This document shows, piece by piece, positions 6,287 to 10,776 of a stretch of 10,776 bases of DNA; position 1 is the stretch's first letter, and every line of letters starts with the position of its first letter. Origin of the DNA: an uncultured Opitutia bacterium (lineage in GTDB: Bacteria > Verrucomicrobiota > Verrucomicrobiia > Opitutales > UBA953); the NCBI GenBank assembly GCA_903929325.1, contig CAIYUD010000119.1:1-10776 (forward strand). The letters run 5' to 3'. Below the pieces are notes generated by a model, which worked only from the letters and a program-made list of their open reading frames with translations, ran no database searches and had not been told where the DNA came from. The translations under genes were made by a program, and so were the position numbers.

Positions 6287-7149
6287 TGGGCAACGCACGC
6301 TCGATGACGGGGTTTGGTCGTGCGTCGATCACCTGCGGTTCAGTCAATCTCGTCATTGAAGTTAGCACCGTAAACCAACGCGGTTTAGCGGTGATGGTAC
6401 ACGTCCCCAATGAATGGTCCGAGCTCGAGTTGCGTCTTTCAACGTTAGCCCGGGAAACCTTCCAGCGTGGTAAAGTTACTGTGCGGGTCGCCTGTAACCG
6501 CGCCAACACCCACGGCCTTGATCTGACAGAGCCCTTACGTCAATTGCGCGAGCTCGCTGCCAAACATGGCGTAAATGGGCAGCCTGATTGGCATATTTTG
6601 CAGCGCATGATCGAGAAGCAAATGGGCGACTCGGGCGCAGTCCCTCTCGATGAAGCCGTTGCTGCGGCCGCAGTCAGTTGTGCGCAAAATGCCTTTAAAG
6701 CATGCGACGCGATGCGTGCGACCGAAGGTGAAGCATTGGTTCGTGATTTAAGCTCACGTATTGATGCGATTGATGTTCTCGTCGGTAAAATCGCAAAGAT
6801 TGAAGAAGCCGCACCTACGCGCCTTCGTGATCGATTGCTTAAACGACTCCATGAGTTTGGTGTTGGTATAGATTTAAATGACGAGCGTGTGTTAAAAGAA
6901 TTAGCGATCCACGCGGATCGCTGTGACATTTCTGAAGAGATTACCCGCCTGCGAAGTCACCTCGCACAAAGCCGAGCTCAATTAAAGTTATCAGGCGCCG
7001 GACGTGGCCTTGATTTCCTGACCCAGGAATTTCTGCGTGAGGTCAATACCATCGGGAGCAAAGCGGCTGAGGTCGAAACGACGAAAGCGGTGGTCGAGGC
7101 TAAAACCGAAATCGAACGGTTCCGTGAGCAGGTTCAAAACCTCGAGTGA
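6286..7149 (+). CDS. yicC: YicC/YloC family endoribonuclease
   Basis: This protein belongs to the YicC/YloC family; E. coli YicC has endoribonuclease activity and affects stability of RyhB small RNA. The 287-residue protein has the family-defining SMTGFGRA (6-13) at the N-terminus, a YicC-like N-terminal domain, a central helical region, and the C-terminal DUF1732 block. That block contains ADRCDISEEITRLRSH, GRGLDFLTQEFLREVNTIGSK and the final EIERFREQVQNLE. The ATG at 6286 overlaps the last base of the trpB stop (TAATG) and places the signature at the correct distance from the start. The frame extends upstream to 6244, but those residues lie inside trpB and are unlike the family. The gene is likely translated by ribosomes re-initiating after trpB. 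It is followed by the longest gap in the window. Confidence 0.93.
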   Translation: MGNARSMTGFGRASITCGSVNLVIEVSTVNQRGLAVMVHVPNEWSELELRLSTLARETFQRGKVTVRVACNRANTHGLDLTEPLRQLRELAAKHGVNGQPDWHILQRMIEKQMGDSGAVPLDEAVAAAAVSCAQNAFKACDAMRATEGEALVRDLSSRIDAIDVLVGKIAKIEEAAPTRLRDRLLKRLHEFGVGIDLNDERVLKELAIHADRCDISEEITRLRSHLAQSRAQLKLSGAGRGLDFLTQEFLREVNTIGSKAAEVETTKAVVEAKTEIERFREQVQNLE

Positions 7150-7236
7150 CGCGCTCTCTAGGCTTTTCGGCCTCAATTGTGCGTATTTTTGGCTTATTTG
7201 ACGCGCTATTAACTAAATTTGAGCAGCAGCATTCAT

Positions 7237-7267
7237 TCCTAAATGGTTCATCTTTACCCCTTTAGGA
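7237..7267. promoter_or_regulatory. Inverted repeat in the leader of the HU/IHF gene
   Basis: The 177-base gap between yicC and the HU/IHF gene (7150-7326) is the longest non-coding stretch here. It contains a perfect 7-base inverted repeat, TCCTAAA (7237-7243) and TTTAGGA (7261-7267), separated by 17 bases. This could be an operator or an RNA hairpin in the 5' leader. A short stem AGGC/GCCT (7160-7173) lies just after yicC but lacks an adjacent T-run. A TTGACG at 7198 has no matching -10 at normal spacing. An independent promoter for the downstream genes is plausible, but I cannot place it. Confidence 0.35.
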
Positions 7268-7326
7268 GACTTGCAAAGGTTGTCCGAGGATGTTCGATGT
7301 GAGTCCCTCTTTAGCCATTTGCCGTC

Positions 7327-7683
7327 ATGTCAAACAAGCCAGCCAATCTTACTAAGCGCGAAATCGTCCTCAAGATCTTCGAGGAAACCAATCATTCGCA
7401 AAAAGTAATTCGTGAATCCGTCCAGCGTACTTTGGAGATTATCCAGGAAGCGTTGTTGGCCGGTCGCGATGTTGAACTCCGTAACTTCGGTGTCTTCGAA
7501 GTACAAATTCGTGAAAGCCGCATCGGTCGTAATCCTAACAAGCCCGAGACCGATGTGGTTATCCCACGTCGTGCCGTCGTAAAGTTTAAGTCAGGTAAAG
7601 AATTCAAAAAAGCACTGAAGTCGGCAGACCTCTCCAAATTCCAGGCGACCGCCGAAGAAGGTACGACTCCGCCGTCTGCCTAA
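7327..7683 (+). CDS. HU/IHF family DNA-binding protein
   Basis: This is a small nucleoid-associated protein that bends DNA as a dimer. The N-terminal helices (TKREIVLKIFEE and the following ESVQRTLEIIQEAL) are followed by the beta-arm region. The arm carries the intercalating-proline signature GRNPNKPETDV (67-77), then IPRRAVVKFKSGKEFK, the standard saddle and end of the domain. The product is 118 residues against about 90-100 for typical HU or IHF; the extra part is a Ser/Thr/Pro/Glu-containing C-terminal tail from about residue 98. The ATG at 7327 is the only start giving a proper N-terminal helix; an ATG at 7297 in the same frame is closed at once by TGA. HU, IHF-alpha and IHF-beta cannot be told apart by eye, so no symbol is given. 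It lies 12 bases upstream of hisS. Confidence 0.93.
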   Translation: MSNKPANLTKREIVLKIFEETNHSQKVIRESVQRTLEIIQEALLAGRDVELRNFGVFEVQIRESRIGRNPNKPETDVVIPRRAVVKFKSGKEFKKALKSADLSKFQATAEEGTTPPSA

Positions 7684-7695
7684 GCGGATCCTTCC

Positions 7696-9033
7696 ATGTC
7701 GCGGTTTGAGTCTTTGCCTGGTTTCCGTGCCTTCTATCCTGAAGAACGCGCGAAACTTAGTCATATCCTCGAAGTCTGGCGACAGGCTTGCCGTCGCTAC
7801 AGTTTTCGGGAATGGGAGGGGCCTGTCCTTGAGCCCCTAGAACTCTTTACGGCAAAATCGGGCGACGAGATTGTCCGACAGCTCTTTAACTTTACTGATA
7901 AAGGTGAGCGTCTAGTTACCCTGCGCCCGGAGATGACTCCATCGCTCGCACGGATGGTTGGTGCGCGTGCTAATGGTTTACCCAAACCTATCCGTTGGTT
8001 CTCAATCGGGGAATGTTTCCGTTACGAGAAACAGCAGAAAGGGCGCCTCCGTTCTTTCTATCAGCTGAACGCGGATTTACTCGGTGAAGCAGGTCCAGCC
8101 GCAGATGCCGAAATTATGGCACTCTGTGCGGACTGTTTATTGGGCTTCGGTTTAGCCCGCGAAAGTTTTGCGATACGTTTATCAGACCGCACGCTTTGGT
8201 TCAGGGTGCTGGCGGCTTTAGGTGTATCTGAGGAGCTCGCGCCCGCTGTCCTAACCGCCGTGGACAAACTTGAGCGCGCGACCGATGCAGAACTTATCGT
8301 AATGATCAAAGAGGCGCTGGCGGGGGCGAATGCAGACCCTGTACGTATTCTAAGTGAAGCGCGTCGCCTAGCTGCGGTGCGTTCGTTTGCTGACCTTGAA
8401 GCTGCCCTGAGCAAGGATGATGGCGTGCAAGCTCGGTTAGCCGAATGGCGCGAACTGTTGTCATTGCTTAAGAATCTCGGCGTCGCTGACCTCGTCCGCG
8501 TGGACCTTGGTATCGTCCGTGGACTCGCTTACTATACTGGATTCGTCTTTGAAGCATTTGATGCCCAGGGTGATCAACGTGCGCTGGCCGGCGGTGGACG
8601 TTATGATGGCTTAATTGAAAAACTCGGTGGGCCTGCTTTGCCTGCCGTCGGGTTTGGTATGGGCGATGTCACCGTCGCCAACTTACTCGAAGATCGTGGT
8701 CTTGTCCCAGCTTATGCAGACGGCCCTGATTTCTATGTAGCCATTTTAGGTGCCGATGCCCGTCCCGCTGCATTATCAGATATTTCAATACTTCGTGCAG
8801 GTGGGATGCGGGTAGACTATAATCTGCGTGACGGAAAATTCCCCAAGCTCATGCAGGCAGCTGAAACTGCAGGTTCGAAGTTTGCCCTCATCTATGGTGG
8901 CGATGAAATCGCCAATGGAGTCGTTAAGGTTCGCGATTTAACAACACGGACCGAAGCGACTATACCGCGCACGGATATTATACCCGCGCTTCGTGCCGTC
9001 CTCTCTGAAGGATTTAGTGCGATTCAGCCCTGA
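7696..9033 (+). CDS. hisS: Histidyl-tRNA synthetase
   Basis: This class II aminoacyl-tRNA synthetase charges tRNA-His in the cytoplasm. The 445-residue protein has the catalytic domain with TLRPEMTP (75-82), motif 2 as ECFRYEKQQKGRLRSFYQ (106-123), the histidine-binding segment RGLAYYTGFVFE (275-286), motif 3 around GGGRYDGL and VGFGMGD, and a C-terminal anticodon-binding domain beginning near DFYVAILGADARP. The intact anticodon domain and conserved motif 2 argue for a true synthetase rather than the HisZ regulatory paralogue. Two usually acidic positions are alanine: the N-terminal GFRAFYPEE (Ala12, usually Asp) and RGLAYY (Ala278, usually Asp). The same lineage may carry these as normal variants. 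It starts 12 bases after the HU/IHF stop, with murJ 10 bases downstream, so it sits inside an operon. Confidence 0.94.
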   Translation: MSRFESLPGFRAFYPEERAKLSHILEVWRQACRRYSFREWEGPVLEPLELFTAKSGDEIVRQLFNFTDKGERLVTLRPEMTPSLARMVGARANGLPKPIRWFSIGECFRYEKQQKGRLRSFYQLNADLLGEAGPAADAEIMALCADCLLGFGLARESFAIRLSDRTLWFRVLAALGVSEELAPAVLTAVDKLERATDAELIVMIKEALAGANADPVRILSEARRLAAVRSFADLEAALSKDDGVQARLAEWRELLSLLKNLGVADLVRVDLGIVRGLAYYTGFVFEAFDAQGDQRALAGGGRYDGLIEKLGGPALPAVGFGMGDVTVANLLEDRGLVPAYADGPDFYVAILGADARPAALSDISILRAGGMRVDYNLRDGKFPKLMQAAETAGSKFALIYGGDEIANGVVKVRDLTTRTEATIPRTDIIPALRAVLSEGFSAIQP

Positions 9034-9035
9034 GG
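9031..9035 (+). promoter_or_regulatory. Ribosome binding site for murJ overlapping the hisS stop
   Basis: TGAGG (9031-9035) lies eight bases before the ATG at 9044 and includes the hisS stop codon TGA. It is the clearest Shine-Dalgarno-like sequence among the starts in this window and helps choose 9044 over the upstream in-frame GTG at 8993, which would overlap hisS by 41 bases. Confidence 0.45.
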
Positions 9036-9043
9036 CTCTCAGG

Positions 9044-10645
9044 ATGTCTGAACAGCAACGTCAATACCGTGATATGACTACGACAGCGTCTTGGACGCTC
9101 GTCTCGCGTGTGCTCGGGCTTTTTCGGGATCAGCTCATGACCGCTACTTTTGGTGCGGGTATAGTTTCTTCGGCGTTCCTGCTCGCATTTCAGATTCCCA
9201 ATCTCTTTCGACGTCTTTTGGGCGAAGGTGCGTTGACGGCTGCTTTAGTCCCAGCGCTGGCTGCTAAGTTAGCGAAAGAGGGTCGTCCTGCTGCTTTCGC
9301 ATTCCTCAACCATGTCCTCCGTCGCGTGCTTCCTTGGATGACGGGTATTGCTTTGCTGGGACTTGGCACAGCCATTGGACTTTCATTCACTTTAGATGGT
9401 CAGGGTGCCCTTGCTGCTGAACTTACCGCATGGTGTATCCCTTACATGCCATTGATTTGCGCAGCCGCGCTCTTTACGGGTGCACTGCAATTGTGTGGTC
9501 GTTTCGGTTTAGCTGAAATTGCAGCCGGCGTACTCAATCTCTGCTTAATCACGTCTTTACTTTGGATAGGACCTTGGCTGTCGCCATCCGACCTTGCGGG
9601 CCAGGCACGTATCTTGTGCGTCGCAACGGTTATCGGAGGTATCTGTCAGTTGCTGATTCCGGTCATTGGATTACGGCAAGAGGGTTGGCAGCCCAAGCCA
9701 GTAACAGCGGATGCCCAAGCTTGGGAAACTTTGCGGAATGCTTTTGTCCCTGCATTGCTCGGTGCCGGCGTCTTGCAACTCAATCTGCTTTTCTCACGCC
9801 TACTCGCATTCGGCGTCGATGATAAATCGCTCACGCATTACTATGTTGCCAATCGCGTAACCGAATTACCGGTCGGACTTTTTTCAGTCTCCGTTGCGGC
9901 AGTTATCTTTCCCGCATTAGCGACTGCATTTGCCCAAGGAGATCGCGAAGCGCTGTGTCGGAATTATGCACGTGGATCACGGCTGGTTATGGCGATTAAT
10001 ATTGGTGCTGCCGTTGCCTTTGCCGTCTTAGCCAAACCTATCTTGGAGTTATTGTTTCAGTACGGTCGTTTTAATGGGGACGACGTTAAGAGCTCTTCGA
10101 TGCTCTTGGTTTTGTTTTCAGCTTCCATGCCTTTTTATGCACTCAGTGCATTAACTTCTCGTGCTTTAAATGTTATCGGTCGAACGGATGCGACCTTGTA
10201 TGCGGCGATGCACGCGCTTGGGGTCAATGCGGTGCTCTCGATCCTTTTAACCCACACCCCAGGTCTGAACCTAAATGGTGCCAATGGTTTAGCGGTCGCC
10301 AATCTGGTTGCTGCTGTATGGCAGCTGATCGTGTTGAAATACTACCTGCGCAAAGCCGAGCCTGCATTCTTTGCAGAGTCCCTCGTGAAGCCTTTATTCC
10401 AAGTGCTCTTCGGCAGTTTTATACTCGGTGCAGTTGCCTATAATACCAACGCTTGGCTGCATAATCAATTCTGGGGGCAGTTACCGAGCAAGGTGCTCAT
10501 TTTTGCGACGATGTTTACGTCCTTAGCAGTCGCCTGCGGACTCTACGCCTGGATTTTAGATCAGTTTGGCTATCCTGAGCGCGATCTTATCCGCGGTTAC
10601 ATCGATAAAATTGCCCAGGTGCTTTGGCTGAAGCGACGTAAGTAA
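9044..10645 (+). CDS. murJ: Lipid II flippase MurJ
   Basis: MurJ is the inner-membrane MOP-superfamily transporter that flips lipid II outward for peptidoglycan synthesis. The 533-residue protein is strongly hydrophobic throughout, consistent with about 14 membrane helices. It carries the N-terminal SRVLGLFRD (21-29), the conserved FRRLLGEGALTAALVPAL (55-72), and a central NRVTELPVGL segment with Arg271. Arg22, Arg28, Arg56 and Arg271 match the E. coli residues Arg18, Arg24, Arg52 and Arg270. The position equivalent to E. coli Asp39 is a serine (Ser43, in GAGIVSSAF). The ATG at 9044 lies 10 bases after the hisS stop and has a GAGG-type ribosome site; a GTG at 8993 in the same frame would overlap hisS. 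ATG 9074 is a shorter alternative. It is the last gene of the trpB-to-murJ unit. Confidence 0.95.
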   Translation: MSEQQRQYRDMTTTASWTLVSRVLGLFRDQLMTATFGAGIVSSAFLLAFQIPNLFRRLLGEGALTAALVPALAAKLAKEGRPAAFAFLNHVLRRVLPWMTGIALLGLGTAIGLSFTLDGQGALAAELTAWCIPYMPLICAAALFTGALQLCGRFGLAEIAAGVLNLCLITSLLWIGPWLSPSDLAGQARILCVATVIGGICQLLIPVIGLRQEGWQPKPVTADAQAWETLRNAFVPALLGAGVLQLNLLFSRLLAFGVDDKSLTHYYVANRVTELPVGLFSVSVAAVIFPALATAFAQGDREALCRNYARGSRLVMAINIGAAVAFAVLAKPILELLFQYGRFNGDDVKSSSMLLVLFSASMPFYALSALTSRALNVIGRTDATLYAAMHALGVNAVLSILLTHTPGLNLNGANGLAVANLVAAVWQLIVLKYYLRKAEPAFFAESLVKPLFQVLFGSFILGAVAYNTNAWLHNQFWGQLPSKVLIFATMFTSLAVACGLYAWILDQFGYPERDLIRGYIDKIAQVLWLKRRK

Positions 10646-10648
10646 CTT

Positions 10649-10776
10649 TTAGGCCGACTGAACAGGGCGACCTTCGTCGAAATCTAAATAGTCAAAGAAA
10701 GTTTGGATAGGTCCGTCTAAACTTAGCCCAGCTTCACTGAGACGCTTTTCAAGCGCTCGGCGGGCATCATCGCGCC
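10649..10776 (-). CDS. C-terminal end of an unrecognised protein (5' end outside window)
   Basis: On the minus strand one frame is open from the right window edge to a TAA stop (complement of 10649-10651), giving 41 codons. The other two minus frames have stops within this stretch. The residues include an amphipathic helix-like DARRALEKRLSEAGL, then an aromatic and acidic IQTFFDYLDFDEGRPVQSA ending. I do not recognise the family, and too little is present to assign a function. It converges with murJ with only three bases (10646-10648) between the stops, the same tight packing seen at the other convergent junctions, which supports it being a real gene end. Confidence 0.6.
   Translation of the reverse strand, partial: RDDARRALEKRLSEAGLSLDGPIQTFFDYLDFDEGRPVQSA

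Noticed and set aside
5769..6359. 196-codon open frame inside trpB running into yicC
   Set aside because: Composition is unlike a protein, and trpB and yicC fully explain the region in other frames.
6540..6929. Long antisense open frame opposite yicC
   Set aside because: Ser/Arg-rich translation typical of a shadow frame; yicC is strongly supported on the plus strand.
7160..7173. AGGC/GCCT stem after yicC as an intrinsic terminator
   Set aside because: The stem is only four pairs and the nearest T-run (7186-7190) is 12 bases away.
7198..7226. TTGACG as the -35 box of an HU/IHF promoter
   Set aside because: No TATAAT-like sequence lies at 16-18 bases spacing.
7290..7355. Small ORF (21 codons, ATG 7290) in the HU/IHF leader
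   Set aside because: It has no ribosome site and overlaps the real gene start; nothing supports translation.
7696..9033. HisZ (ATP phosphoribosyltransferase regulatory subunit) as the identity of the HisRS-like gene
   Set aside because: An intact C-terminal anticodon-binding domain and conserved motif 2 support a full synthetase.
1..10776. CRISPR arrays, insertion sequences, prophage, tRNA or rRNA genes, defence or toxin-antitoxin systems
   Set aside because: No direct repeats of array form, no transposase or phage proteins, and no recognisable structural RNA were seen; nearly all the DNA is explained by core genes.

Overview
This window looks like ordinary chromosomal housekeeping DNA from a bacterium of the Verrucomicrobia, probably the Opitutales lineage. 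The strongest clue is a complete Minf_1886-type protein (3592-3996), a family I know only from the Verrucomicrobia/Planctomycetes group. Moderate GC content, long acidic/alanine-rich HisRS and HisC proteins, and near-absence of Shine-Dalgarno sequences fit this placement. I saw no mobile element, CRISPR array, tRNA, rRNA, prophage or defence gene.

Layout. (1) 1-744, plus strand: C-terminal ATPase half of mutS, open at the left edge. (2) 745-2410, minus strand: a two-gene unit, an RmlD-like sugar-nucleotide reductase followed by a lipoate ligase/octanoyltransferase-family protein. (3) 2485-3996, plus strand: hisC followed by the Minf_1886-family protein. (4) 3997-4944, minus strand: uppP. (5) 5033-10645, plus strand: a long likely operon trpB-yicC-HU/IHF-hisS-murJ. 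(6) 10649-10776, minus strand: the last 41 codons of an unrecognised gene. The three convergent junctions have 0, 0 and 3 bases between stop codons. The three main non-coding gaps are 74, 88 and 177 bases, at 2411-2484, 4945-5032 and 7150-7326. No gene-free stretch exceeds 300 bases.

How the genes relate. UppP and MurJ both serve the lipid-carrier cycle of peptidoglycan synthesis: UppP recycles undecaprenyl diphosphate and MurJ flips lipid II. HisC and HisS concern histidine synthesis and histidine charging, and TrpB makes tryptophan. YicC and the HU/IHF protein act on RNA and DNA respectively. The co-transcribed genes do not form one pathway.

Nothing here is clearly a new system. The points most worth a second look are: the abutting convergent stop codons; a LipM-like cysteine in the lipoyl-family protein; a serine where E. 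coli MurJ has its essential Asp39; a signal-like N-terminal extension on UppP; a possible clamp-binding peptide at the extreme end of MutS; two Asp-to-Ala changes in HisRS motifs; four GCGGCCGC sites that all encode Ala-Ala-Ala; and the uncharacterised Minf_1886 protein next to hisC.
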